Notes under the pieces: generated by a model | The model's input: the letters and a program-made list of their open reading frames with translations, nothing else | Databases searched by the model: none | What the model was told of the DNA's origin: nothing | Made by a program: the position numbers and the translations under genes | Shown: piece after piece, positions 38,773 through 48,061 of the stretch | How positions within the stretch are numbered: the first letter of the stretch is position 1 | Layout of the letters: every line of letters begins with the position of its first letter | Assembly: GCA_026874595.1 (NCBI GenBank) | Contig: CM049306.1 | Coordinates: forward strand, 38,934,019 to 38,998,018 | DNA length: 64,000 bases | Source of the DNA: Sipunculus nudus | Taxonomy: Eukaryota; Annelida; Sipuncula; Golfingiida; Sipunculidae | Reading direction: 5' to 3'

Positions 38773-39411
38773 TATATAACGGGTAATTAAAAAATCCCGA
38801 ACTTTAGGGCCTAATAATTTTATATTATATATATATATATATATAAATATATATATATATATGTAATATATATCAAGATGTGTGTTTTCTCTTTTAATAC
38901 AGATTTATGTCAGGGGTTCAGTTTTTGAGACAGACAGACTGTATCTTAGGTTAAAATTGATAATTGTATGCTCCCCATCATTACTATTTTTGATAACCAT
39001 GTTAACATATAAATTAGATTTATGATGTCCCAAAGCAATTATCAATACACTGACCAAATATGCATACCTTATAAAAGTAAAGATTAACTTTGAAAGGACG
39101 GCTAACTGATGGATAAAACCAAAATACCAATTAGATGTATGATATATCATACTTCACCAGCGATAAATTTTTATATAGCAACTGATACATGCTTTCATTA
39201 AGACGTATCACTGTGCAATTTATACTTTGTGAAAGATAAAAATGGTTTCTTTATCTACTATCTCTCAGGTAAACTGCCCAGCTTGGAGTCCTTCAAGTCG
39301 AAGGAGAAAAGAGAGGGAAAAGGGCCGCTGATGAGGACAGGCGGGGACGACGCTGTCAGGCGTGAGAAACTCAAGCGTCTATTGAAAGCTATCCTCGCTA
39401 AATCCAAATAA
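16666..39411 (+). CDS. Secreted acidic/helical protein, ten exons, unrecognised family
   Basis: Exons: 16666-16767, 25344-25437, 26777-26827, 34423-34605, 35175-35300, 35903-36013, 37059-37124, 37639-37785, 38058-38183, 39269-39411. All junctions are GT-AG and together read 382 codons plus TAA. Exon 1 ends in phase 0; every later intron is phase 1, so the internal exons from the third on are symmetrical. The start has a Kozak-like CACCATG and encodes a signal peptide ([19 protein letters not shown], cut before APAEKK). Exons 2-4 are rich in Glu/Asp ([16 protein letters not shown]). Exons 5-9 look mainly alpha-helical, and four Cys occur (in DECGE, ARCAM, YGCRN, LQCLSD) that could form two disulfides. 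The C terminus is strongly basic ([12 protein letters not shown]). The protein is predicted to be extracellular or in secretory granules. I do not recognise the family. Small extra exons inside the 8.6 kb first or 7.6 kb third intron cannot be excluded. Confidence 0.8.
18290..18790. repeat. MITE-like element with TTCGCG-rich ends
   Basis: The left part carries TTTTTTCGCGG...AAATTCGCGG. The right part carries CGCGAAAATGATACATTCGC, TCGCGAAA and CTCGCGAA in opposite sense. Concentrated CGCG/TTCGCG motifs in an AT-rich setting with inverted polarity suggest a non-autonomous DNA element. Exact termini are not resolved. Confidence 0.45.
19175..19530 (+). repeat. SINE-like dispersed repeat, copy 1
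   Basis: Shares ordered blocks with 36,068-36,365: GAACTAGAAATAT-type start, CATTCT..GAATGCA hairpin, GACCCGGATCATG, AAAxCCTTAT/AATCTAATCGATT, CTGAAA, ATTCCGTxxxTGATTG, GTGAACAAxCACAC, and GGCGGAGGCAA(A/C)A. The CGGAGGCAA end and the block order are typical of an abundant retroposon 3' end in marine invertebrates. No coding capacity. Confidence 0.55.
19930..20260 (+). repeat. Dispersed repeat, copy 2
   Basis: Counterpart of 12,100-12,530, beginning after a poly-C tract (19,936-19,949) with GGGGAGGCTTATA and sharing TTCTATATTCATA and ACAGATTTGCATCTG. It lies in intron 1 of the secreted-protein gene. Confidence 0.5.
20966..21013. repeat. (CG)n(CA)n(TA)n compound microsatellite
   Basis: Successive CG, CA and TA dinucleotide runs, in alternating purine-pyrimidine sequence that favours Z-DNA. 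Confidence 0.9.
22330..23075. repeat. GC-rich element with internal tandem units (GTCGTGTTAGCGGGG)
   Basis: Starts at CAGTAAAACCCCGCTAACGC, which resembles the terminal repeat of pogo/Tigger-related elements. The phrase GTGGTCGTGTTAGCGGGG or close variants recurs near 22,372, 22,940 and 23,030. Two ~103-bp tandem units (22,712-22,815; 22,816-22,917) share CTAATTAAT, ATCTAAGT, CAAGCTGGGC, CTCAACGGGCCGCGGTCGTC and TGGTCGTGATACGG. The expected mirror terminus (TTTTACTG) is not seen at the right end. Non-coding. Confidence 0.6.
23470..23500 (-). repeat. (ACAGA)n plus ACTTTATT, likely retroposon 3' end
   Basis: Four to five ACAGA pentamers run into ACTTTATTAAGG. On the - strand this reads AATAAAGT followed by TCTGT pentamers, the form expected of a LINE or SINE tail. 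The body of the element is not recognisable. Confidence 0.4.
24677..25240. repeat. ~60-bp minisatellite
   Basis: About ten diverged units built on TATATGTCTTCAAGAAAATA, ACTATCAGAATGTTGTGTTG and ATTTCTAAGC. Early units lack the TATA extension and carry CCTTAACTATG instead. The array ends about 100 bp before exon 2 of the secreted-protein gene. Confidence 0.85.
25848..25945 (+). repeat. Dispersed repeat pair member with AAGTCTGTG/CACAGAC hairpin
   Basis: ATCTTCATACTACCAAGTCTG, then TTCACAGACCTTGATTC and TATTTCAAGAATAA, recur in the same order at 53,851-53,935. The core contains a near-palindrome (AAGTCTGTG...CACAGACCTT). Short non-coding element. Confidence 0.5.
27820..28365. mobile_element. 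546-bp TIR element (MITE), intact copy
   Basis: The left end ACTATAGTCCATTTCATC...TGTCCACCTGTTTTTT (27,820-27,861) is matched in reverse by the right end AAAAAACAGGTGGACA...GAAATGGACTATAGT (about 28,326-28,365). This gives ~40-bp terminal inverted repeats with few mismatches. The interior is non-coding. A diverged copy at 43,125-46,960 is interrupted by a LINE. The short flanking A-rich sequence hides any target duplication. It lies in intron 3 of the secreted-protein gene. Confidence 0.8.
29613..29697. mobile_element. 85-bp near-perfect palindromic insertion
   Basis: The arms 29,612-29,653 and 29,656-29,697 are complementary over 42 bp with one mismatch (29,619/29,690) and a 2-nt centre. 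The insert is bounded by CATGCCTTACT (29,602-29,612) and CATGTCTTACT (29,698-29,708), an 11-bp direct repeat with one difference. The downstream flank CGCATTCAG then continues as LINE sequence. The insert is far more GC-rich than its surroundings. Confidence 0.75.
30421..30487. repeat. (AAT)n tail of LINE remnant
   Basis: About 22 AAT trinucleotides with one interruption, directly following the LINE 3' end. Confidence 0.9.
30740..31390. repeat. Cluster of (T/C/A)GGTGTTGAA motifs
   Basis: CGGTGTTGAA or a one-base variant occurs near 30,750, 31,010, 31,028, 31,178 and 31,370, with reverse-type CACCACCGTTAA at 30,983. The spacing is irregular. Not coding. Confidence 0.35.
31700..31745. repeat. 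(TA)n microsatellite
   Basis: TA dinucleotides interrupted once by ATCATA. Confidence 0.9.
31746..33480. other. Intronic sequence without gene
   Basis: Part of intron 3 of the secreted-protein gene. No coding exon is supported. About 33,310-33,425 resembles the 3' end of the SINE-like family (GGATCATGTCCCAAATCTCC, then CTGCTAACAGACAAACTAAT). Confidence 0.45.
33482..33686. repeat. Two (TA)n arrays
   Basis: TA runs at 33,482-33,530 and 33,605-33,686 are separated by 75 bp of unique sequence. The long Tyr-Ile open frames here are artefacts of the repeat. Confidence 0.9.
36068..36365 (+). repeat. SINE-like dispersed repeat, copy 2
   Basis: Matches 19,175-19,530 in block order: GAACTAGAAATATTCATTCT, GACCCAGATCATGTGG, AATCTAATCGATTC, GAACAATCACAC, GACGGAGGCAACAAAA. 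It lies in intron 6 of the secreted-protein gene. Confidence 0.55.
38563..38709 (+). mobile_element. Solo 3' tail of the Penelope-like element, longer copy
   Basis: 147 bp matching the end of the element at 1,900-6,420. It runs from TTCTAACCAC through the hammerhead, GTTTCTCTTCAGAGTTATA, CGCTCTGGCC and GGGTAACACTACCTT into (TA)n. No coding sequence is attached. It sits in intron 9 of the secreted-protein gene. Confidence 0.82.
38573..38620 (+). ncRNA. Hammerhead ribozyme motif with core mutation
   Basis: Stems I, II and III are as in the other copies, but the core reads CTGATGG: the invariant A9 at 38,585 is G. That residue is needed for catalysis, so this copy is predicted inactive. Confidence 0.72.
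38710..38866. repeat. (TA)n arrays after Penelope-like tail
   Basis: TA arrays at 38,710-38,771 and about 38,824-38,863 are separated by unique sequence (AACGGGTAATTAAAAAATCC). They lie about 400 bp upstream of the last exon of the secreted-protein gene. Confidence 0.9.
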
Positions 39412-39623
39412 AAAGGGCCCTTGCTCCTCAGAAGACACAGATTTCTATATCGAGCCTTATCCTTATCACAGGAATTTTATACGGACTTATATAATACCTG
39501 TATGGCTCTATCTATATAACTACAATGACATATCGAATGTGATATAATGCACTCGGCCACAAATTTGATTGCATCTAAAATACAGATATGTAATACTGAG
39601 ATAAAATGCTTTTTATTTTAAAG

Positions 39624-39629
39624 AATAAA
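39624..39629 (+). terminator. Polyadenylation signal of the secreted-protein gene
   Basis: AATAAA lies 213 nt after the TAA stop at 39,409-39,411, followed by a T-rich stretch (TTGTTTTTATTATC) suited to cleavage and polyadenylation. Confidence 0.65.
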
Positions 39630-40809
39630 TCTGTCTGCATTCTATTGAATTGTTTTTATTATCTCTCCCACGTCACCTTATGTGTCGAGATTATTCCTCC
39701 TTAAACAATGAATGTCACTTCCTGAATTCGGACCATTCCCCCCCCCCCCCCCCCCAAACAAATATATAAGGCGGCGTGGTCTTTTACATGGAAACGTACC
39801 ATTATGAATGTTTTTCAGGGTGATTTTGTATTTTACTAACTAGTTGCGAAGATTTCTTGGTTGTTTATAGGCCAATATGGGAGGTTCTGGAAAGATTGTA
39901 GAAAGAACAGGGTCCGCGGTTAGAAGGGGTTGTAACTCATGTGCATTAAATCTCTTTAAATGTTTAAGGTGCGGGTGTACCTGTAAACCTCGGGGTTATC
40001 CAAGATTCCCGTTGTAACATTATAATAACAGTATAATTAATATTTGTAGAGAATTATTTTCATCACTGTCTTTTTTTATTATCTGCTATATCCGAAGCTA
40101 ATTTTATTTCGCTATTTGGAATGAATCAATGCAACGGTCTATGATATAAATGGGTGCAAATTGAAATTAAGCACTATCTTTTATTAACTGGCTGATCAGT
40201 TCTAAAAATTAAATTGCAATGAGGGAATGAGGGATATACCAAAAAATGACTAGATTGACAACCTTCCATCAAAAACTATTTTTGTAAGGCTACTAAATGA
40301 AAATTATGTATGAGTGAGCAGTTTATTTTCCACGTACATCATCACTTGCACATAAATGGCATTTATAGCTGTTTATTGGCTGTTCAGTGTCATACATATT
40401 CTAAAAAAAAGTAAACAACAAAGTGAGGCTGACAGCCTCTCACGTCATCTAGTCACATGACTCAGAAGAACTAGGAGCTTGTACAAACGTTTTCAGTTCC
40501 TAATCGTAAATTTTTTATTACCCCCCAGCCCCCCCCCCCCCCCCCCCCGGCCCGCCCGCCCGCAGAAAAACTGCTTGAGGGAATAATAATATAGACTTGT
40601 GGAGGAAATTTAACCAAACCATATGACCAAAACCTTTTATTTTTTATATAAACCTCACCCACCAACAGATGAAGAACTATTCTATTCTTAGGTCACGGGC
40701 TCAAAGGACACAGGCCTCCTTGAAAAAGCTTTATGCCAAAGTTTTCATCCAAACAATCGATCTTTCACATATGACTCAGCTACAATATTGGAAGAACCCT
40801 ATTGTTTCG

Positions 40810-41034
40810 AGAAGCGGACTCACAATAAATACGCCTCTGCTCGTTAGGGTGAGCAGGATTTTGATCCCCACAAGGCACTGCACAGAAGCGGACTTATAAG
40901 AGATACGACTCTGCTCGTTAGGGTGAGCAGAAATTCCATCCCCACAGCAATGCATAGAAGTGGACTCACAAGAGATACAACTCTGTTCGTAAGGGTGAGC
41001 AGAATTTCGATCCCCATAAGGCACTGCACAGAAC
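40810..41034. repeat. 73-bp tandem repeat, three copies
   Basis: Units start at 40,810, 40,883 and 40,956. Each holds AGAAGYGGACTYACAAGAGATACG, CTCTGCTCGTTAGGGTGAGC and ATCCCCA..GGCACTGCAC in order. Confidence 0.85.
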
Positions 41035-41169
41035 ATCCGAATTTCAAAACCATGCAGGAACACCTCTCTGAAAACATGAAAATTGCTGTTATTTGATAAC
41101 CAATAAAACGCAAGTAAAATTGCAAACAAAAATGTAAAGATGAATCGGGGGTCACCAGTCTTGTTCAGT

Positions 41170-41600
41170 GTATCTATATACTACTAAAGTTGTCCTGTCT
41201 GTATGTTTGATTGTCCCAGAACACCAGCAGAAACGGGCCGTGACTGTGGGCTAGTTTTGCTGTTAGCGTCAGTCAGATACCGTAACTTACAAAATGCACA
41301 CCAATTTGGTCCTTCCACTTGCACACAGTCGAATAACCGGCAGCATAACATCACACGTGTGTCGGTTTCTCGCGCTCTCCACATCGCCACCTCGCCATTG
41401 CTGACCTTCATCTTGGCCCATTACCACACAGACATAAATAATTGGTTCCGCATCGACCCCCAGACGTCGCTACCTTACCTTACTCGGGAATTCGCTACCT
41501 TAAGGATCTGGAGACACAATAAGTGGCAATATATCCTTCCTCTGTAACACGAGCCAACGGGTCCCCATTTTCAAGTTTATCATCAATATCCGTTATCAAT
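41170..41600 (+). mobile_element. Possible Helitron-like or other non-autonomous element
   Basis: TCTATATACTACTAAAGTTG at 41,171 resembles a Helitron-type 5' terminus (TC-TATATACTAC). GC-richer sequence follows to about 41,560, with an open frame of 114 codons (41,203-41,547) of no recognised family. A clear 3' hairpin plus CTRR end is not established, so this is tentative. Confidence 0.3.
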
Positions 41601-43497
41601 TAAGTATGATCATATACGCATACTACGTTTAGGGATACTCCCCGATCTAATTGCTGAAAAACGGACAAATTAGTTTATTATTGCGGTTTATAAAAAGTGT
41701 GAATGTGTAAACTAGGAAAGTAGATGAAGGTGACGCCACCAGTCTGGATGACCTCATAAAAATATCCTTGATAGGTAGGGATGCCTATCATTCAACCCAA
41801 TCCCTGAAACTGATACAGTTACTGTAATTTGCTAAAAACTAAAAAACTAAAATTAAATTAAAATTAGAATTAAAAATTAAAACCACCAAATTGTCAAGTT
41901 AGAAATATTATAATGCAAATGCTTAGAAACGAACATAATTGTTTCAATAATCATTTTAAATCGGTAAAGAAAGCAGGTGGGGTCCTCATTTGTATTCCAC
42001 AAATAAAATTATCCGCAATCAAATTGCAAAATAGCGAAAACCTTTGCATTTTGTCATAAGATACACCTTTAAGTAGGCATTTTTAAAGTACCAGGTAAAA
42101 TAAATAACGTGAAAAATATATAGGTGGCGCCCCCAAGCTTGAAGGTTATGGGCACACCTTTTGATAATATCTGTGATGTTCCCATGTTGGACACATTATG
42201 TTGTGTACTTAGCATAACTGATGTACCTGTTGCCCTGTTTTTATGAGTGTAAATAGATAATAATACTACCAGACTAAACATTGATGACTGGAGGTCATGA
42301 CAGAGATTATGTCCGAAAAAATCACTCAAAGGATGTTCTTTTATCCAGTCAGGTTAATGACACATTGCCAAGTCAGCCGTGACCAACATAAACAGAGTCA
42401 GAGGATGTTTAGATCAGCCTACAGTGGGCTTTCCGTAGGTAAGTAGTCCCTATCCGCACAGTACATATATTTCCCATTCACATGTTTTAATTTGTTGTTT
42501 TAAGAGATGCTTACACTATAGAGTTTGCTTTCTTCTTTTTTTTATCTTGAAGCCATCATGCCTTATATTTTTTTATAATAATAGCGGGGTTAATTCAACG
42601 ATAATCACACACATAATGATAACTCCTAAAATTACTAGTATCTTCTTAATATTTATTCATATTGTTAATGATGTATACTCTTCAAAAGTTTTGAAAATAC
42701 TTTTTCGTATTTTATAAAAGTAGGAGACCGCAATTCATTCCACTATTAATATGTTTGGTTTCCGCAATTATTTTTTATATGAAAAAAATATCATGAAGGT
42801 CAGTTACAAATCGAGTATTTTCTTACAACAGGACTGCGCATGGTGATTAGAATGGGAAGTGCGCCAAACATCACCAAAAGTCAGCAAGAGCGACCTCTGG
42901 TGGCAATGGGCAGTGTGTACAAAGAGTTTCAGGCGGCGGGCGGATGGGGACCACACGTACGGACAGTACGTGTGGATCATGGCAATGAAACGTACGGACA
43001 ACCTTCAAATTCAAAACCTGCAAGAAATATATAACTGCATGAATATATTATCATACATAATTCCTTAGTTTCTCCCTTATAAATATCCCCGCTCACACAA
43101 CTATACACCCTTCAACTCATGCCTACTCGTCTGCTTCCATGCAGTGTCCAGTCTGTTCCATTTCCTCATGCCCACCAACTTTTTGCTTTGACATATATAT
43201 TATTTACATTTCAATGGAAAAATATAAATGTTGGGTAGAAGATTAAGGGGCTTCATTTAAAAATGGCAAATAATTACCTACCTAACACCTTTAATAGAGA
43301 CAGTATTATTTATGAGAATATGAGAAATCGGTCTACATTTTAAAACATACCAGCCCACTTGTGGCAGTCAAGTTTATTGGTCACATGCAAAAACAGCCTC
43401 AGTTGACAGCTGCTGATTCGACGATGTCGTGTTAAAAATATAACCAGCTAAAACAAAGATGGCTACTCATGCAGGGAGACGTGATCTGTCAGATCAT

Positions 43498-43528
<31 letters not shown>

Positions 43529-44414
43529 TAATACATATTTAACCAGGATAGCCTATTCAGCAAAAGCTGTTTTTCAATAGGGTCCTGGTCTAGATGATAT
43601 CGATAAGACACAGTTAAAAAAGCAAATATGAAAGAACTGAAACTAAAATACATGCATACATAAAAAACAGTTATACATGCATGGTTTAAAATGATCATAG
43701 AAAAAAAATTCTTAAATGATATACACGAATATTGAGTAAATAAATATAAATAAGAGGCCTGACTAAAAATTAAAACATGTAAGATCGTGATTTCACAAAA
43801 ATATATTACATAATGACACAGTAATATAGGTGATGAATACAAAGACGAAAAGGCACCCGTGAACAAGCTATGAAAAATTATATGGCATAAATTGCTTGTA
43901 CAATGATTTAAACTGGTAGAGACTGGTTGCAGATTTGACACTTACAGGTAAAGAATTCCAGTGGATGGGACCAGCACATGCAAGACTTGCTTTGAAGGAT
44001 TTTCTGTTTGGTTTAGGTAATGATAAATTGAAGCCCTGAGAAAAACGAGTAGGGGCCTATTATATGCACTATTAACACGGTTGAACGTATGCGTCAGAGA
44101 GGGAGGGGCATTACCAGACAAACATTTAAAGACCATTAAAGAAACAAAATATTGGTATCTCTGTTTAACATTCATCCAACCCAATGTTGCAATCAATGAT
44201 GTTGAGGATATATTGGTATCATAAGTTTTAGTAACGATTCTAGCAGCTCTATTTTGAAGTTTTTGGAGTTGTAATAAATACGTTTTGGAGGAATTACCCC
44301 AGACAGATATACAATAATCAATTAATCAATGTGACTCTGAATTAAGGCATTGTAAAGTGTGTTTAAACTAAAGACATCTAAGGTTTTACTTAATCTGAAA
44401 AGGAGACCTAGTTT

Positions 44415-46724
44415 TTATACTATTTTGTCGCACACCAGTTGAATATGTTTTTTCCATGTAAGACCAGCGTCGATGATAACACCTAAAAGCTTTGTGTGTT
44501 CAACCGGCATCACTGTAATGTTATCCATGGAAATGTTCAGTTGATTTCCATTGGTTTTAGACTTAGGGCCAAATAATATGAATGATGATTTTTTGGGATT
44601 TATACTCAGTCGATTCTCTCTAAACCATTTAAGTGCAATTCCGAGATTTACTTGTAATGACTCTATAGCTTTAGCGGCTGAATTCGCTGAAGAATAAATT
44701 GAAATATCATCAGCATAAATGACGCATTTCTTACTGAGGAACATTGGAAGATCATTTAAATAAAAAAGGAAAAATATAGGTCCAAGGACAGTGCCCTGTG
44801 GGGTACCTATGTCCAAGGTGCGTGGTTCTGAAAGCAATCCATTAGAATAAACCACTTGCTTACGATTAGACAGGTAGTTTTCGAACCACATAAGCGGTAT
44901 ACCTTTTATGCCATAGTCGCTCATTTTTGTAAGTAAGACAGTATGATCAAGGCTATCAAAACTCTTTTTTACATCGAGGAAACATGCAGCGGTAACATTA
45001 TTGTTATTAAGACTGATTAAGCATTCGTCAGTTATGCTGTGCAAGGCAAATGAAGTTGAACGATTAGGAAGATAAGCGAACTGTTTATCCGAAAACAGAT
45101 TATTACTTTCAAAAAACGTAATGAGGTGCGATTTAACGAACTGTTCTATTATTTTTGGCACATGGCCTATAACTGAGATCGGTCGGTAGTTATTTGGATC
45201 ATCCTTACATCCAGATCCTTTGTATATAGGAGTGATCCTAGCGGTCTTCCAATCTGCTGGAAACTCGCCGGTTTGAAGTGAGGTGTTAAATATGTGGGCT
45301 AATGGAGCTGAAATATAAGGTGCGGCTATCTTAAGGAAAAATCCTGACATTCCCAGTATATCTTCCTTCATACTGGAGTTTACTTTCAACAACTGTGATA
45401 AAACAAATTGACTCGAAACTGAATTAAAATCAAAAGATTCCAAATTCTGGTTAACAAGATGATCGCAGGTAAATATTGTTTTTGGAAATTTATCGTTAAT
45501 ATTTTTTCCAACAGAAGTAAAGTAATGATTAAATTTATCAGGGTCAATCTTTCCGCTTTCTTTATTCGAAGAGGTTTTCGAAGGCAGTATGTGTTTTAAA
45601 GCTTTCCACACACAACCAGGGTTGGAGCCATTTTTTTGTATCAGCGTGGCATAATACTGGCTACGAGTGGATCTGATAAGATTTGTAACATAATTTCGCT
45701 GATGTCGGTACGCAGACCAGTCATTACTGTGATTTGTTCTTAATGCGTTCCGATGTGCATAATCACGCAAGTGAATCTCATTAAGTAAATCATTATTGAA
45801 CCATTTATTTTCGCGAGCTTTGGTGCGACGTCGAATAAAAGGCGCGTTGTTATTAGAAATTCTCAGAAATTCAGAGCGCCACATTTCCCAGGCTAAGTTT
45901 ACCTCAGAAAGTTGCATAATTCTTAAAAACAAATTGGATTTCGATAATTCATCGATAAATTTGTATTCATTGAATTTACGAAGGGTACGGTAATATCCGG
46001 ATTTTGTAACTGTGACCCTAGGTGGTCTATTCAAAACGGTAGTCACAAGAAAATGATCACTTATACATAAAGGATGAACTTTCACATTTGAATGCATGCT
46101 AGGATGTGAAGAAAATATCAAGTCGATCATTTTAGAGGTGAGCTGAGTAATACGAGTAGGCTCTGTTACAAGTTGTTTAAGACCGAAGATTTTTTCGAGC
46201 AAGTCCAGTTTACTAGCAATAAAAGTTGCAGAGCGTAAGCAGTCTACATTGAAATCGCCAAGTAATACAACATGTTTGAATGAGTTAAGGGCAGAAGCAA
46301 GTAAATCGAGTAATTCATCAATGTAACTGGAACTGGAATAAGGCGGTCTATATATAGAACCGATTAAGACCGGTTTTCTCCCCAAAATTATTTTAACCCA
46401 TACACATTCAACGACATTTGAGTTTAAAGTGATCAACTCCGGTTTTAACGACGATAACACATACGTGAGAACTCCTCCGCCATGCCGATTCCTGTCTGAT
46501 CTAAAAATCGTATAATCATCAATTTGTATCTCTGAATCAAAAACGTGGTTATCTAACCATGATTCTGTTAATGATAAAACATGGGGGTTTAAACTAGAAC
46601 ACAAGAGGCGAATCTCCTCTATTTTGGGTAGCAAACTACGAACGTTAAGATGACCTAATATGGTACCCTGGTTAGCTAGTCGATATTGCTTAAAATCAGA
46701 ATATATACTTGGGTTTTGAGACAA
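44415..46724 (-). CDS. LINE ORF2: AP endonuclease and reverse transcriptase
   Basis: 769 codons. The N-terminal third is an apurinic-type endonuclease (GHLNVRSL, LTESWL, DRNRHGGGV, SIYRPP, LLGDFNVD, and SDHFLV near its end). The RT follows: ITPIYKGSG, NYRPISV, AACFLDVKKSFDSLDH (motif A), GTPQGTVLGP (motif B), IYADDISIY (motif C) and KTKLLGVIID-like thumb sequence. The frame stops just after LTWKKHIQLV at a TAA. Beyond it LQNRAARIV and GWMNVKQRYQYF are found in other frames (44,250-43,942), so the C terminus is broken by a nonsense change and a frameshift. The layout matches CR1/L2/jockey-group elements. The first residues (SQNPSIYS) are encoded in the 51-bp duplicated unit. Probably not fully active. 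Confidence 0.85.
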   Translation of the reverse strand: MSQNPSIYSDFKQYRLANQGTILGHLNVRSLLPKIEEIRLLCSSLNPHVLSLTESWLDNHVFDSEIQIDDYTIFRSDRNRHGGGVLTYVLSSLKPELITLNSNVVECVWVKIILGRKPVLIGSIYRPPYSSSSYIDELLDLLASALNSFKHVVLLGDFNVDCLRSATFIASKLDLLEKIFGLKQLVTEPTRITQLTSKMIDLIFSSHPSMHSNVKVHPLCISDHFLVTTVLNRPPRVTVTKSGYYRTLRKFNEYKFIDELSKSNLFLRIMQLSEVNLAWEMWRSEFLRISNNNAPFIRRRTKARENKWFNNDLLNEIHLRDYAHRNALRTNHSNDWSAYRHQRNYVTNLIRSTRSQYYATLIQKNGSNPGCVWKALKHILPSKTSSNKESGKIDPDKFNHYFTSVGKNINDKFPKTIFTCDHLVNQNLESFDFNSVSSQFVLSQLLKVNSSMKEDILGMSGFFLKIAAPYISAPLAHIFNTSLQTGEFPADWKTARITPIYKGSGCKDDPNNYRPISVIGHVPKIIEQFVKSHLITFFESNNLFSDKQFAYLPNRSTSFALHSITDECLISLNNNNVTAACFLDVKKSFDSLDHTVLLTKMSDYGIKGIPLMWFENYLSNRKQVVYSNGLLSEPRTLDIGTPQGTVLGPIFFLFYLNDLPMFLSKKCVIYADDISIYSSANSAAKAIESLQVNLGIALKWFRENRLSINPKKSSFILFGPKSKTNGNQLNISMDNITVMPVEHTKLLGVIIDAGLTWKKHIQLVCDKIV

Positions 46725-46799
46725 TATAGAAGAGAGTCGGCAAAGTTAAGAATATATACTTGGGTTTTGAGACAAAATAGAAGAGAGTCGGCAAAGTTG
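46698..46799. repeat. 51-bp tandem duplication at the LINE 5' end
   Basis: Two units, 46,698-46,748 and 46,749-46,799, differ at a couple of bases. They may be tandem 5' regulatory units of the LINE, which occur in several non-LTR families. Confidence 0.85.
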
Positions 46800-47593
46800 T
46801 GAAACACAAATTGGACATTCATTGTAAAATTTTTTATTGCCATATTAGGCAGTCACTTCCACATGAAGATTTCTTAAAATTATTGAAAAATATAAATTTT
46901 AAGAAAATTATCTCCAAAAAACAGGTATGCACATGCAGGTTGGTAGAACGGTGTATTGTACTTACTATTCCCATCTACATTTACTTAAAAGATATTGGCC
47001 CATGCCAGCCATGCTTGGTATGCCGATATCAAGATAGTACAATGCAGGTATGATCCATATGAGATAGAAATCTCGAGTTTTTGACTGTATTCAGGCTGCT
47101 ACGTGCTACTGTACTGTTCCACTTTTTCTGACTCCAATAATGCACAGCGGGAGAATACAAGGCTCCCATGTCAAGAACTGGGAAATCAAGAATTAGATTG
47201 ATCTCCATACATGGAGCAGTGTAATATCATATTAATAGTAGAGATCACGTGTATCACATGTGTAGTTCACGTGGGCCTAGTATACGCCATCTTATAGCTA
47301 TGCTTTTTACGTGGTGTTTATTCTTCACTCTTATTTATTTCTCTCTCTGTAGGCCTATATCATGGTAGCCCATAAGAATGAACTCCTCAATTGCTTTTTT
47401 TTCAGTGACTGACGCAATGTGGAGTCCATAGATTGCACCTGCAGTTAACTGTGATTATAACACTCCATACACAACTGTGAGATTTTTTCATATATATCCA
47501 CTGATTAATGTTCAGTACATCTATGTGTATTGTATATTTAACCACTAGAAAACATTACTGTTCTGTTCTCAGCCCTATTTTGCACCAAGGAAG

Positions 47594-48061
47594 TTAATAT
47601 ATGAACATAATAGTACACAGGCCGAAAGCCTTATACAGGACTGCCACCAAAAGTAAGATGTCCACCGGGGCTGTTAATGCTTCAATTCTCTCTGGACAAA
47701 TAATATCAGTTGTTGATGTTACAGTTGCTTCATGCCCTCCAGAATGGTTATTTTTTATTACAGGCCTTTTGACATACAACATGAACGTTGGTTTATTAAA
47801 ACCATATGAAAAATTTTTATTCAATTTCCTTTCTAAGAGTAACAGATCGTATCGTGCTATAATCCCAGTTATCCCTTTGGTGGGCCGGCGATGCAACAGA
47901 AACTTGAAACCTGTTGCTAGTCGGCGGCTAATATCATGGATACAAACATTCCTCCCACAGATCTCGTTTCCACTCAAAACAAACTTTTTCCAGTAACAGA
48001 GGTTGTCGGGTCGGCCGAGACTAATTGTCTCAATGGTCAATTTGGGATCAATATTCATCAC
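47594..48061 (-). CDS. Unrecognised open frame, 155 codons
   Basis: The frame begins MMNIDPKLTIETISLGRPDN and contains a cluster CGRNVCIHDISRRLATGF. A 131-codon frame lies opposite on the + strand, so at least one is spurious. No domain is recognised and no splice partner is evident. It could be a transposon remnant. Low confidence that it is a gene. Confidence 0.2.
   Translation of the reverse strand: MMNIDPKLTIETISLGRPDNLCYWKKFVLSGNEICGRNVCIHDISRRLATGFKFLLHRRPTKGITGIIARYDLLLLERKLNKNFSYGFNKPTFMLYVKRPVIKNNHSGGHEATVTSTTDIICPERIEALTAPVDILLLVAVLYKAFGLCTIMFIY

Larger units (their letters stand above)
43497..46799 (-). mobile_element. CR1/L2-like non-LTR retrotransposon inserted in MITE
   Basis: A nearly complete LINE ORF2 region on the - strand. 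It starts with a 51-bp tandem duplication at its 5' end (46,698-46,799), continues through an endonuclease/RT frame and a degraded C-terminal segment, and ends in a (TAAA)n-type tail (43,497-43,530). No ORF1 is recognisable, so it is either 5'-truncated or a single-ORF type. Confidence 0.82.
43125..46960. mobile_element. Second MITE copy split by a LINE
   Basis: The left portion (about 43,130-43,496) and right portion (about 46,800-46,960) align with successive parts of the intact 546-bp MITE at 27,820. Shared blocks include TGGTCACATGCAAAAACAGC, TGACAGCTGCTGATT, ATATAACCAGCTA on the left, and GTTGTGAAACA, TATTGAAAAATATAAA, CAAAAAACAGGT on the right. The LINE at 43,497-46,799 lies between them. 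The terminal repeats of this copy are more diverged. Confidence 0.75.

Noticed and set aside
43522-43941. 139-codon - strand frame near the LINE tail
   Set aside because: It lies in the 3' region of the LINE and shows no recognisable domain.
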